Positions 17,301 through 26,310 of a DNA stretch of 28,339 nt are shown here, piece by piece. A program made the position numbers and the translations under genes. Below the pieces are notes generated by a model. It searched no databases. It saw nothing but the letters and a program-made list of their open reading frames with translations, and had not been told where the DNA came from. Each line of letters starts with the position of its first letter. Position 1 is the first letter of the stretch. Location: assembly GCA_045594705.1 (NCBI GenBank), contig JAZNZB010000091.1, positions 1 through 28,339 on the forward strand, in the 5' to 3' direction. Origin of the DNA: SVQP01 sp045594705 (GTDB lineage: Bacteria; Bacillota; Clostridia; Oscillospirales; CAG-272).

Positions 17301-20300
17301 CCAGCAGCTGGCAGTAAGCGAACGCCTGCTGACCGATCTCGGTCAGGCTGTCCAGGCTGACCGAGGTCAGCGCGGGAGCAAAGTATCTGTAAACGTATTC
17401 GCCGTTGACGTCCACCACGGGAGTGGTGAAGGTGTCGTCATAGTAGTCGTTGTAAACCTCGCCCGAGAATGCGTGTGCACCGATTGAGGTCACACCCGAG
17501 AGGTCAATGTCCGAAAGGGATGCGGCGTTGTAGAATGCGTAGTCGCCGATGGTGACGTTGTCTCCGAGCGATACGCTCTTCAGCTTGACTGCGCCAAGGA
17601 ATGCGCGCTCGCCGATATGCACGCCGTTACCGATGGTCAGAGAGGTCAGGGGAGACTCAAATGCCACGTGATAGATGGTGGTAAAGACGTCCTCGGGCAG
17701 CGTCTCTGCTTCAATTTTCATGTTGCTGTAGGTGTTGAGCGAGAATGCGCCGTTGCCGATGGTCACGTTGTTACCAACTGTGACGCTTGCAAGCTTTTTG
17801 CACTCGGCAAACGCACTCTGGCCTACCTTGATGCCGTCGGGCAGCGTTACGCTCTCCAGAGAAGATCCTCTGAATGCGCGTGCACCGATTTCGGAAAGAT
17901 GCGCAAACGAGGGGGCTTGCTTGAGCGCGGTGTTTGCAAAGGCGGAGTCGCCGATCTGCGTAAGATCGCCCAAGGTCACGCTTCTGAGTGCGGTACAATC
18001 TGCAAAAGCATAGGGGGAGAGCTTGGTCACGCTCGGCAGCACGACCGAGGTGATGTTGGCGTTTCCGGAGAACGCGCCCGTGCCTACGGTGGTCACGTTC
18101 AGATCGGGAGCAAATTCACCCTTGGTCGCGGGTGCTACCAGGATCAGCGTGCTCTCGGTCTTATCCACGATATAGGAAAGGTTTTCACCCGTGACAAAGC
18201 GGGCGTTGTCCTTGTCGATGGTAATGGATGCGAGCTTGGTGCCGCCAAAGGCGTTTTCGTTGATGACGGCTACGTCACGGCCGAGCGTTACCTTTTCCAG
18301 CTTCTTTGCACCCTGGAAAGCGCCCGTAGGAATGACGGCTGCATTGATCGAGACCTGCGTCAGCGATTCGCAGCCTGCAAAGGCATATTGGCCAAGCTTG
18401 TAGATGGGTGCTTTGATGGTCAGCGAGCGCAGAGAGGAGTTGTTTGCAAAGGCGTGCTTACCGATCGACTGAATGCTTTCGGAAAGCGTTACGCTGCCAA
18501 GCGAGCGGTTGCCCGCAAAGGCGTAGTCGGCAATCGCCACTGCGCTGTCCAGCTTGAGGGAGCCGCTCAGAGCACAGCCCTCAAAGGCACTTTCGTTGAT
18601 GAACTTGACGTTTTCAAGTCCGGTGACTGTTTTGAGTGCGGTACAGCCGTAGAATGCGCCCCAGTCGATACGGGTCAGCGTGGAGGGGAGCACGACGCGT
18701 TCAAGTGCGGTCAGATTTGCAAAGGCGTAGGCCGAAATGGTCTCCACGCCCTCGGGAATGACCACCTCCTTGATGGTATCGTCACCGATGTACCATATCT
18801 TGGTGCTCTCGGGGTCCTCCTCGGTGATCTCCTCGGGGAGCTTGTCGATATAATCGTAGTTGGAGAATGCGAACTGGCCGATCTCGGTCAGCGACAGGCT
18901 TTCGGGAATGACGACCGTGCCGCCAAGACCGAAGTAATTTTGCAGCACGGGGCCGGAGGTCACGTAAGGATCCTTGACCTCAATGCTGATCGACTTGGAG
19001 TAGTAGGTGGACTTGCCGTCCATTTCCACCATAGCCGAGATCGAGGCAAAGCCCTCCTTTTGTGCTATGATATTACCGGTAGCGGGATCAACCGTGACGA
19101 TATCGGGGTTGGAGGATTCAAACACGACCTTGGTGTCTGCGGGGAAGTATGCGTTGAGCTTATAGCGTACGGTGACCGATTCGGAGGGGTACATTTCAAG
19201 TGCGTATCCCATAGATCCGAACTTGGCCTCGTCGCCCGTAGAGCCCAGAGTGCGGTCGGAGGAGTTGACAAAGTGGAAGGCTTTGTTTACATAGTAGCCT
19301 GTCAGGTCGAAGAAATCGGTGACCGGCTTGTCGTATTGCACGTAGCCCACGTCGCCCTCGGAGAGCACTTTGACGCGGAATTCGTAGAAGTTTTTATTGT
19401 TATAGGGGTCGGTAATGCGGATACGCGTCAGCGTACCGGGTGTGATGGCCACCAGGGTGTTGCCGACGATCTGTACGTTGTCGGGGTTGAAGGTGACGTA
19501 ATCAAGCAGATCGGTCCAGGAGTCGTCGGGGTAGAGCACGGGCTCAAGATCATAGGTCTGATAGGGGGAGAGATACAGCGTGGGCATATCCTGCTCGGGG
19601 GAGGGGGTAAAGCTTGCAAACTCGGGCAGGTAGAAGTCCAGGTATTCGTCGGGCAGACCGATCTCGTAGGTCGCCTCGTTCATAGCGTAGTCGTAGCAGG
19701 TCAGCGCAAAGGTGTTCTTGTGTGCCGCGCCCGCCTTGATGTCGTCAATGACGTCAGTCAGCTCAATGATGACCTCGGTAGTGGAGTTATATTCGGAGTA
19801 GATGGCGGTCACGTATTTGTCAAAGGACTTGAAGATATATCCGGATTCCTCAAGGCCGACGTAGCCCGCCTGCATAGCCATAGCGTAATGGTTATCGTAG
19901 ATCTTGACCTTTGCGTACAGACGGTTGATCTTTTCGGACTTGTCGTATTCGGTGTAGAACTCGGTATCGGTTACGGCAGGTGCTTCGAAGTCGGTGTACA
20001 AGGGGAAGGTCATGGTGTTGCGCAGGTTGGTGTCTGCGCCGCCGTCGCCGTAGTCGAGCAGACCCTTGATGGTGACGGTGTACTTGGTGTTGTTTTTCAG
20101 ATTCTGCTCAATGGCGGAGAATCCGACGTCTAAGTTTGCGGGGTAGATCGAAGGACCGCCGTCCGAATAGGACTTGCGGATCCACTCCTCCTTACGCTCA
20201 AAGACCACCTCTCCCGTGGAATCCTCGGTGATGGTGATGTTGATCTCCTTTGCACCGCGCAGCATGCCCAGCCACACGTATTCCAAGGAGTTGATCGCGC

Positions 20301-23043
20301 CCTCCTGATTGGAAAGCGAGATGTAATCGCGGTTTGCGGAGATCTTTTTGGATGCGGGATCCTGGAGGAAGTAGAAGGAGCCGAGATAGCTGATATAGTC
20401 GCCGTACAGAGAGCCGATGGGACGGGAAGCGTAGGCGTCGGGCATGGTCTTGTCCTCAAAGTCGATGGCGTCGTCCAGCTCGTCCTTGTTGGTCTCAAAG
20501 TATTCGATATCGAACATGGGAGCGCGGGTCCAGTCGCCGTAAAAGGCAAGGAAGGGGCAACCCAGATCCACGGTCTCTTCTCCCTGTGCGTCCAGCTTGA
20601 CAAAGCCTTCGACGTACATGCCGTTGGCAAAGGAGTCGTCTAAGTATTTTCTGTCGGCGTCGCTCAGGGTAAGAGTCAGCTCAACGTCTGCGGTCTTGCC
20701 TGCCTCCACGGTCACGGACTGACCGTTCTGCGTGCCGCCGCTGACGCTTGTAACGCTCACGTTGACACCCTCGAGCAGATAACCCTCTTCGGTCACAACG
20801 GTCTGGCCGTCCACCGTTTTGGTCTCGCTGACGCCCTCGGTCATGACGGTTGCCGAAATATCGTAGGTCAGCGCAGTCGAGCCGAAGTTGACGATCGAGA
20901 ACTTGAGCACGTAAACGCCCACCTTATCGGGGTCGTCGCCAAGCTCGATCTTGGATTTGTCCATGACCGAGCCGTCTTTTCTGCTATAGGTCTGAATATA
21001 TGCGGTGGTCAGTGCGCATTCGTCCAGGTTTGCCAGGCCCGCACCCTGCTTTCTGACCGAGTAGGGCAGGCCGTTTTTACCGATGACCACGTCGGCCGTG
21101 GACATCAGCAGTCTGTTGACCAGTGCGGCAACCTCAACGTCATTGTCCGCGATCTCGGGGAAGCTTTCCTTGACGTACTGGCGCAGAAGTGCAACCACGC
21201 CGGACATGTTGGGGGTTGCCATGGAGGTACCCGAAATGCGGTCGTAGTCCTGACCGGGAACGGAAGAGAGGATCGAGCCGCCGTGTGCGGTGATCTCGGG
21301 CTTGATCTCCAGGTCGGGAGTGGGGCCCCAGGAGGAGAAGCCGGACATGAAGGGACCCGAGGTCTGTGCGCGGCTGAAGGTGATCGTGCCCTTGCCTGCG
21401 GCTTCCAGCATCTCACCGTCGTCCTGGCTGATCGAGCAGGAGGGGATGGTCGCATCTCCCACATTCATGCGGATCTCGCCCGAAACGTTATTATAGATGA
21501 TCACGGCGGCAGCGCCCTTCTGCTGCGCAACGTTGACCTTTTCTTCAAATGTGGTAGAGCCTCTGGCCACCAGCGCGACCTTGCCGGTCACGTCGATGCC
21601 CGTGTAGTCTGCCGAGCGGCCCGCACCCGGAATGACGATGAATTCCAGCGTCAGCGAATCCGTGCCCTCGGGAAGGATGTCCTCAATCAGCTCCCTTGCC
21701 TCGCCCGCTCTGTCTGCGGAGTCGGTAAAGTAAATGATCTTGCCGTCGTACATCATGTAAGGAGTCTTCGCGCCCTCGATCGAGGCTACGCAAAGTGCGC
21801 CCGCATAGGTGGAGGGAGAGCCTACGGTTGCCGAGTCGGGATTGGAGGTCAAGCCCAGGTTACCGTTCTTTTCCGAGCCGTAGGTCGAGTTGTAGCTGTT
21901 GGATGCAGCCACGACCAGGCTGATGCCGGCCTCGCGGATGTGATCGTAAACGCCCGCGATCTGCTCCTTTTCGTTCTCGGTGGAGAAGCCGCAGGAGGTA
22001 CCGATTGAGAGGTTGATGACGTCAACGCCCAGCACCACGCAGTCCTCCAGTGCACCTAAGATCCAGGAGGTACGCGCCTGCGTATCGGTATCCGAGAAGA
22101 TCTTCATGGCCACCAGCTGGGCATTGGGGGCAACGCCGGTAATGGTGTCGTCACGGCCGGCGATGATGCCCGAGACGTGCGTACCGTGGTCGGACTGAAT
22201 GGGATAGACGTCCGAGTCTCTGTCTGCGTAGTCAAAGCTGTAAGGCACCTTTTCACTGATGTAGACGTCAGAGGCGGTCAGACCGCTCTGGATGCCGGAG
22301 GCCTCGGTTTTGCCGACCAGTGCTTCCACGTCGGCAAAGGTCATGCCCAGCTTGCTTCTGTCTGCGGTAAAGTTGTCCACAGAGAAGGCGGTGTGGTAGT
22401 AGTCAAGGCCGGTGTCGAGCACTGCCACGACCATTCCCGTGCCGTCGTAAGCAAAGTCGGAGGAATCGAAGATACCCGTCTCGTAAACGTCCACCTTGTT
22501 TTCCACCAGCTGTGTCTCTGCGGGCAGGTAGACCTCACCCACGATGGGGGTCGCCTTGCCGTCAAACAGCTCGTCAACCTTGTCAAGGTCGCCTGCCTTG
22601 AGCAGGATCTCAAAGCCGGAGAGCACGGTATTGTATTCAATTCCGAGCGTATAGCCAAGGCCTGCCGCATCAAGTGTGCCGAGCAGCTCGTCCTGCTTGG
22701 CAGCAATGCGATCCTTGACCGCTTTCGCCTCATCCGAGCTTGCATACTCGGAAAGCGAGAGGTCGGAGTCGGATTCGCGGTAGGCGTCCATAACGCTTGG
22801 AAGTTCGGTCTTGATGATCAACGAGATAATGTCCGTGTCCGATACGGTGTCGGGCAGCTTGTGCACCACGTTGCTGTCAAGCAGGCTTTCGGTGTTGGTC
22901 TGGATCTCACCGTCGAAAAGACCGATGTAATCGGTTTTCTCCGTGCCTGCCACGGACAGCGAGGACATGGTCAAAAGCGTGGACAGCACCATCAGAAGGG
23001 CGATGGCGCACGTGATCACTTTTGCGAATGTTTTGCTGTTCAT
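14305..23043 (-). CDS. Giant surface S8 subtilase with leucine-rich repeats and two membrane helices
   Basis: Predicted cell-envelope serine protease of 2912 residues. A signal peptide (1-32) is followed by a propeptide-like region (about 65-175) and a subtilisin domain with the triad D210 (VVAVLDTGLD), H286 (DHGTHVSG) and S607 (SGTSMATP), plus oxyanion Asn at N382. A PA insert lies near 470-555. Fn3-like segments (from about 703), a Big_2-like domain (about 1290-1362, SSNPDIVTVDPATG) and about 29 BspA-type repeats with the IGxxAFxx core (1365-2170) follow. After a helical stretch (2280-2345) come membrane helix 1 (2362-2393), a Lys/Arg/Ala-rich loop, membrane helix 2 (2452-2475), an InlB-like segment (GHVLAGWYTD, near 2553) and a GLUG-like segment (near 2765-2812). 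No LPxTG is seen. The ribosome site is weak (AAAGG). It heads the operon and has its own promoter. The protease call is firm; the substrate is unknown. Confidence 0.93.
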   Translation of the reverse strand: MNSKTFAKVITCAIALLMVLSTLLTMSSLSVAGTEKTDYIGLFDGEIQTNTESLLDSNVVHKLPDTVSDTDIISLIIKTELPSVMDAYRESDSDLSLSEYASSDEAKAVKDRIAAKQDELLGTLDAAGLGYTLGIEYNTVLSGFEILLKAGDLDKVDELFDGKATPIVGEVYLPAETQLVENKVDVYETGIFDSSDFAYDGTGMVVAVLDTGLDYYHTAFSVDNFTADRSKLGMTFADVEALVGKTEASGIQSGLTASDVYISEKVPYSFDYADRDSDVYPIQSDHGTHVSGIIAGRDDTITGVAPNAQLVAMKIFSDTDTQARTSWILGALEDCVVLGVDVINLSIGTSCGFSTENEKEQIAGVYDHIREAGISLVVAASNSYNSTYGSEKNGNLGLTSNPDSATVGSPSTYAGALCVASIEGAKTPYMMYDGKIIYFTDSADRAGEARELIEDILPEGTDSLTLEFIVIPGAGRSADYTGIDVTGKVALVARGSTTFEEKVNVAQQKGAAAVIIYNNVSGEIRMNVGDATIPSCSISQDDGEMLEAAGKGTITFSRAQTSGPFMSGFSSWGPTPDLEIKPEITAHGGSILSSVPGQDYDRISGTSMATPNMSGVVALLRQYVKESFPEIADNDVEVAALVNRLLMSTADVVIGKNGLPYSVRKQGAGLANLDECALTTAYIQTYSRKDGSVMDKSKIELGDDPDKVGVYVLKFSIVNFGSTALTYDISATVMTEGVSETKTVDGQTVVTEEGYLLEGVNVSVTSVSGGTQNGQSVTVEAGKTADVELTLTLSDADRKYLDDSFANGMYVEGFVKLDAQGEETVDLGCPFLAFYGDWTRAPMFDIEYFETNKDELDDAIDFEDKTMPDAYASRPIGSLYGDYISYLGSFYFLQDPASKKISANRDYISLSNQEGAINSLEYVWLGMLRGAKEINITITEDSTGEVVFERKEEWIRKSYSDGGPSIYPANLDVGFSAIEQNLKNNTKYTVTIKGLLDYGDGGADTNLRNTMTFPLYTDFEAPAVTDTEFYTEYDKSEKINRLYAKVKIYDNHYAMAMQAGYVGLEESGYIFKSFDKYVTAIYSEYNSTTEVIIELTDVIDDIKAGAAHKNTFALTCYDYAMNEATYEIGLPDEYLDFYLPEFASFTPSPEQDMPTLYLSPYQTYDLEPVLYPDDSWTDLLDYVTFNPDNVQIVGNTLVAITPGTLTRIRITDPYNNKNFYEFRVKVLSEGDVGYVQYDKPVTDFFDLTGYYVNKAFHFVNSSDRTLGSTGDEAKFGSMGYALEMYPSESVTVRYKLNAYFPADTKVVFESSNPDIVTVDPATGNIIAQKEGFASISAMVEMDGKSTYYSKSISIEVKDPYVTSGPVLQNYFGLGGTVVIPESLSLTEIGQFAFSNYDYIDKLPEEITEEDPESTKIWYIGDDTIKEVVIPEGVETISAYAFANLTALERVVLPSTLTRIDWGAFYGCTALKTVTGLENVKFINESAFEGCALSGSLKLDSAVAIADYAFAGNRSLGSVTLSESIQSIGKHAFANNSSLRSLTIKAPIYKLGQYAFAGCESLTQVSINAAVIPTGAFQGAKKLEKVTLGRDVAVINENAFGGTKLASITIDKDNARFVTGENLSYIVDKTESTLILVAPATKGEFAPDLNVTTVGTGAFSGNANITSVVLPSVTKLSPYAFADCTALRSVTLGDLTQIGDSAFANTALKQAPSFAHLSEIGARAFRGSSLESVTLPDGIKVGQSAFAECKKLASVTVGNNVTIGNGAFSLNTYSNMKIEAETLPEDVFTTIYHVAFESPLTSLTIGNGVHIGERAFLGAVKLKSVSLGDNVTIGDYAFYNAASLSDIDLSGVTSIGAHAFSGEVYNDYYDDTFTTPVVDVNGEYVYRYFAPALTSVSLDSLTEIGQQAFAYCQLLENVALGENLTVIPDMTFMYCRKLSTVNLGNVTEIGSNTFYTTALKSVDLGSATKLGTYAFAYCDQLVDVTFAQDDVIVSEGAFAYDTALTTVNGMDHVAYVGDYAFAYSALPGADLRGATYIGTHAFYKESVTDFTVKLGSALTELGDNPFAMCRLDKFSSIKTTTFNDKDYDTVIYTYDISATVHVIDGHLYRTVPKGLELITYTGDETSVTVADNTVRISAMAFAGTPIKQVFLPYTLRAIGHKAFYGCDDLRLVTFTSYNAPILEEEFDAAYHESYDSIPATGEYSFIDVDGSELIKNGIGIVPYYMWNAAENYYSTYYGASFIDYIGHVESPITMVKPVNGHHYDSFIFAQYFDTFIDGSAAADEITLAAIAAIDAIPEKVTLEDKALVEAARAAYDKISTKEQQALVHNLEKLTQAERRIADLQAMAGEQGSGEVQPEAPKGVPVTLVLSIALAIVGAIALALAITCALMVPRVYSPENMAAAKTAKAAKAAAKAAEAEKPVKLNKPHKPRGMHRRNKDGKVAKLLARVPLDKVFTGIAVIAIGAAVVLMIITLFSSTGSQWKDPYKQLDKEDYSVSIRFDAGEGEFANRDITVIDIFSLKDYEVDEDGKVRIPLLDPQDKQRGAQAYAVNRSGHVLAGWYTDRQPRTDEQGRPLDAYGQLTEISGREQGYIYSGLWDFDSNLVEIDPERVKSGSDAVLTLYAAWVPYVQFNLYDLNTLDADQNPTLIQTYEGSKLSVPTWKNGAVSLGGSFPKLEGTPNAIYADAAMTQPITEPIKIGINYENGTIQTPSVNVYVDLWQGSWFKISSVKEFYKNARPDGNYIIEADLDFSVKGALWPTNFYKGQGQFTGQIIGNGHTMSNITVVQPANAQQGGLFGFIGAGASITDLHFENVTYTAVGSRIQGSTFGLLCGTLSDQAVIENVTISGRLLIDPSLYLEQVDCAAYGLIAGSGNTAGISLEKISVEATGDNKNRVILSFNEQTGEVTVTARDQN

Positions 23044-23115
23044 TTGCTGTTTCTTGCCTTTCGTTTTTTCTTTTACTCAATTTGAAAAAGGGTAAAAATG
23101 TCGATATACACTATT

Positions 23116-23144
23116 ATTATATCATATCTCGCGCGTGCGCGCAA
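23116..23144 (-). promoter_or_regulatory. Promoter of the protease-Opp operon
   Basis: On the minus strand TTGCGC (23139-23144), a 17-base spacer and perfect TATAAT (23116-23121) are seen, with TG one base upstream of the -10. Transcription would start near 23109, leaving a 65-base leader. The spacer and -35 carry alternating GC (GCGCGTGCGCGC), a possible regulator site by inference. Confidence 0.75.
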
Positions 23145-23260
23145 GGGTTATAATGTGAATAATAATTATATATATAGCATAAAATAAAAACCCTTTTGAT
23201 AAAAAATACGCAAGAAACGCACAAAATTTTGACCGCGCTTTGACAATGACCGCAAAGCTC

Positions 23261-23289
23261 TTGATTTTTTTTGAGGATTGTGATACAAT
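23261..23289 (+). promoter_or_regulatory. Promoter of the lipoprotein gene cluster
   Basis: TTGATT (23261-23266), a 17-base spacer and TACAAT (23284-23289), with TG at 23281-23282 as an extended -10. The start would be near 23296. Confidence 0.75.
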
Positions 23290-23386
23290 AGTACCAACAA
23301 TAACTATTTTATAATCGGAGAGTCTGCGCAAGCGGTTTTTCCGGCTGACACTACTATGAAAAAAGTACGTAATCAGGAGAACGAAC

Positions 23387-26176
23387 ATGAGAAATTTCAA
23401 AAAGACAACGGCGCTTTTGCTGGCGCTGCTGATGGCGGCGTGCGTGCTGCTGACGGGTTGTCAGACGCCCGGCACGGGTGACGAGGATACCACTGCGGGC
23501 ACGCAGGATACCGAGCAGACAACCGGCGGCGAGCAGACCACGCAAACGCCCGGCTCCGACACGGCGGAGAAAAAGACTTACACCGTGGACGTCAAGTCGA
23601 TCGGCGGTATGGCGCTGGAGGGCATCACGGTCAAGGTGTACACCGACAGCACGATGGCTGACCTTGTTGACTTCGGCGTGACCGACGCCGAGGGTAAGGT
23701 TGCGCTTGAGCTGGCCGAAAAGGAAGGGTACGTTGCAGAGCTGACGGGTCTCCCCGCGGGCTACGAGGCAGAGCCTTATTATGAGTTTGTCGGCGGCGCG
23801 GTCAGTGCTTACGTGGTATCCCGCGTGATTTCGGATACCAATATCAGCGGTGTTTCCTATAAGGTCGGTGACGTCATTCGCGACTTCACGGTCGTGGACA
23901 GCGACGGTACGTCGCACACGCTTTCCGAGATCCTGAAGGAAAAGGAGCTGGTCGTGCTCAACTTCTGGTATACCACCTGCTCCTGGTGTGTAGAGGAATT
24001 CCCCTACATGGAGGCAGCGTACCAGAACTATGGCGACAAGGTCGAGATCCTTGCGTTTGACCCCTACGGTACCGATTCCGAGAGTGCGATCGCGGATTTC
24101 AAGGCAAGCATGGGACTTTCCTTCCCCATGATCAAGGATTATAACGCACTTTACGCCGCATTTGGCGTGGCTGCATTCCCCACCTCGGTGTTTGTTGACC
24201 GCTACGGTGTGATCTGCCTGATCGAGGAGGGTGCTCTGATCGGTGATCAGCCCTTTACGGTCGCATTCGATCACTTTACGGGCGACGATTACGTGCAGGG
24301 TCTTTACACAAGCGTGGAAAGCCTTGTTCCCGAGGTTGAGATCAACGTTTCCATGCCCGAATCCTCCGAGATCGAGGCTGCCATCAACGGCGAGGGCTTC
24401 CATGCAACCTACCGCCCCGAGGAATCCGAGGAATATAAGGATCTTACCTGGCCCTTCGTGCTGGGCGAGAAGGACGGATATGCCTGCATCCAACCTGCCA
24501 ATACCGGTGTGGCAAACTCTTATTCGATCATTTATATGGACGTCGAGCTCAAGGCGGGCGAGGCAGTCTGCTTTGATTACTTTACCTCTACCGAGACATA
24601 CAGTGACGTGCTGTACGTCATCGTGGAGGGTGAGGACACCTACTCTCTGTCCGGCCCCGGTACGGGCTGGGGCACGTGCTATCCGTACGTAGCCACCAAG
24701 GACGGCACGTATGAGGTTGCACTGACCTACGTGAAGGATGGCGACACAGACGTGGGCGAGGATACCGTTTACGTCAGAAATATGCGCGTGGTGGATATGG
24801 AGAACATCACATCTCCCACGTATATTCCCCGTTATGCCGCAACCGACAGAGCCGAGGATGGCTTTGGATATAACACCTACGTGGACGTTGTGTTCAACGA
24901 AGCTGACGGCTACTACCACGTTGGCACTGTTGACGGCCCCCTGCTGCTTGCAGATCTGATGGGATATACCCAGTTCAGCCAGCAGTCGGTGTTTGATATG
25001 GCATATAACGAGCTGGTTGGAGATAATTTCTACGACAGAGCCGTGGATTACTTCTCCTATGCCTCCAACTCGCAGCTGGCGGGCATCTGTACGGTCAATG
25101 CCGAGCTTGCTGAGCTGCTGCGCGAGGTAGCGGCTGCCGTGGGTGCTGAGGGTCACGATAAGGAGTGGCTGCAGATGTGCCTGTATTACGATGCATACGG
25201 TGTTGAGGGGCAGTTGATTGACCCCATTCAGGGTCTTGCACCCTTCTGCGCGTACCCCGCAGAGCTTGGTGAAAATTCCTTTACCTATAACCGTGTGATC
25301 ATGCCCAGAGGCTTGCTTGCCGAGTTTATTCCCGCAACCTCGGGTGTCTATCGCATTACCTCCTTTGCGGATCAGCAGGTTGACGGCTGGCTGTTCGATC
25401 AGAACCGTAACGAGCTGCTGGTTTACGAGCATTGTGAGAGAATGTACACCGACCTTGGCAACGTTTCCATCGTCTTCTTCATGGAGGCCGGTACGCCGTA
25501 CTATATCGACATTGCGTATTGGGACGTTTACGGCACGGGAACCATTCCTTATACGATTGAGTTTGTTGGAGAGAGCTACGAGTATTTCCGCTCCTGCGCG
25601 CCCGGCTACTTCACTTACTTTGAAAACGAAAATGACCAGGTGACCAATGAGATCGTGGGCCTTGGCATTGACGTGGCATTGGGCGAGGACGGCTATTATC
25701 ACGAGCTGCGCGCCGACGGCAGTCTGGGCAGCATCATTTACGCTGACTTTACCAGCGTTTCTGCAATTTTCAGTCACTCTGTTCTGGAGATGATCAACAT
25801 GAATGCCTTCAACTTCAAGTACAGCGAGGGCGATTTGCTGATCATGAGCTATATGGAAAGATATCCCGACAATACCAAGGAAAAGCTGCAGGAGATCTGG
25901 GGCGACGCCTTTGAGGAGTATGCCGAGGAATACAAGCTGGACGAGGTGCTGGCGGGCACGTATCACGGCACGGGTGACGATATGACCGAGCTTGCCAAGA
26001 AGTATGCGGGCATGATTCTGCCTGCAAGCGAGGAGGCTCCCGAGCTGGAGGGCTGCGTGGCGGTTGACGCCGAGCTTGCCGAGCTGCTGCAGCTGCTGAT
26101 GGATAAGTACACGTTTGAGGGCGTGGACCATTCCTGGACCAAGCTGTGCTTCTACTATCAGCACCTGGGTGCATAA
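23387..26176 (+). CDS. Multidomain lipoprotein with TlpA-like thioredoxin domain and two DGYYH modules
   Basis: A 929-residue secreted lipoprotein (signal ending LTGC, C25) with a Thr/Glu/Gly-rich linker (26-62). A small beta-sandwich resembling SpaA/carboxypeptidase-regulatory domains (63-145) is followed by a TlpA/ResA-like thioredoxin domain (about 158-300) with C198-S-W-C201 and a cis-Pro segment AAFPTSVF (P265). A jelly-roll or MAM-like region (about 300-480, pattern GEAVCFDYF...GEDTVYVRNMRV) comes next. Then a module beginning DGYYH (507-511) and ending WLQMCLYY, a beta-rich segment resembling pre-peptidase C-terminal domains (SGVYRITSFADQQ), and a second DGYYH module (768-772) ending WTKLCFYY near the C-terminus. 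CAGGAG precedes the ATG. Extracellular thiol-disulphide exchange is likely from CxxC; the rest has no function I can name. It is transcribed divergently from the protease operon. Confidence 0.85.
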   Translation: MRNFKKTTALLLALLMAACVLLTGCQTPGTGDEDTTAGTQDTEQTTGGEQTTQTPGSDTAEKKTYTVDVKSIGGMALEGITVKVYTDSTMADLVDFGVTDAEGKVALELAEKEGYVAELTGLPAGYEAEPYYEFVGGAVSAYVVSRVISDTNISGVSYKVGDVIRDFTVVDSDGTSHTLSEILKEKELVVLNFWYTTCSWCVEEFPYMEAAYQNYGDKVEILAFDPYGTDSESAIADFKASMGLSFPMIKDYNALYAAFGVAAFPTSVFVDRYGVICLIEEGALIGDQPFTVAFDHFTGDDYVQGLYTSVESLVPEVEINVSMPESSEIEAAINGEGFHATYRPEESEEYKDLTWPFVLGEKDGYACIQPANTGVANSYSIIYMDVELKAGEAVCFDYFTSTETYSDVLYVIVEGEDTYSLSGPGTGWGTCYPYVATKDGTYEVALTYVKDGDTDVGEDTVYVRNMRVVDMENITSPTYIPRYAATDRAEDGFGYNTYVDVVFNEADGYYHVGTVDGPLLLADLMGYTQFSQQSVFDMAYNELVGDNFYDRAVDYFSYASNSQLAGICTVNAELAELLREVAAAVGAEGHDKEWLQMCLYYDAYGVEGQLIDPIQGLAPFCAYPAELGENSFTYNRVIMPRGLLAEFIPATSGVYRITSFADQQVDGWLFDQNRNELLVYEHCERMYTDLGNVSIVFFMEAGTPYYIDIAYWDVYGTGTIPYTIEFVGESYEYFRSCAPGYFTYFENENDQVTNEIVGLGIDVALGEDGYYHELRADGSLGSIIYADFTSVSAIFSHSVLEMINMNAFNFKYSEGDLLIMSYMERYPDNTKEKLQEIWGDAFEEYAEEYKLDEVLAGTYHGTGDDMTELAKKYAGMILPASEEAPELEGCVAVDAELAELLQLLMDKYTFEGVDHSWTKLCFYYQHLGA

Positions 26177-26186
26177 ATGAATTGAA

Positions 26187-26233
26187 TTGCCGAACCCCTT
26201 TTGCGAAAGGGGTTCGGCAAAGGTGTCTTTTTC
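26187..26233 (+). terminator. Hairpin after the thioredoxin lipoprotein gene
   Basis: A perfect 15-bp stem (26187-26201 with 26206-26220) and a 4-base loop are followed, after 7-8 bases, by CTTTTTC. The T run is offset from the stem, so termination may be partial, allowing read-through into the next lipoprotein genes, for which I see no convincing promoter. Confidence 0.65.
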
Positions 26234-26310
26234 GCCATTGAGCGGAAAGCGGAAAACTTAATTGCTGGTTGATAAATAAACGACGGAGATCAATTTCGAG
26301 GAATATTTGT

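Larger units (their letters stand above)
23044..23386. other. Divergent intergenic region, 343 bases
   Basis: An AT-rich control region between the protease-Opp operon (minus) and the lipoprotein genes (plus). It holds the two divergent promoters listed separately, a GCGCGTGCGCGC near-palindrome (23131-23142) between the -10 and -35 of the minus promoter, and an AT-rich tract at 23155-23200. The plus transcript would have a leader of about 90 bases, including a purine-rich site CAGGAG before the ATG at 23387. I see no coding frame, riboswitch family or RNA gene that I can name here. Confidence 0.7.

Noticed and set aside
17617..20133. 838-codon open frame on the plus strand opposite the protease gene
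   Set aside because: Antisense shadow of the leucine-rich repeat region; its apparent repeats only reflect the repeats of the true gene.
23240..23245. Perfect TTGACA as a -35 element
   Set aside because: No -10-like hexamer lies 16-18 bases downstream; TTGATT at 23261 with TACAAT at 23284 is the better pair.
23354..26164. 936-codon open frame on the minus strand opposite the thioredoxin lipoprotein gene
   Set aside because: It mirrors the codons of the plus-strand gene, which has signal peptide, lipobox, CxxC motif, ribosome site and promoter. The antisense product has no domains and lies across the promoter region.
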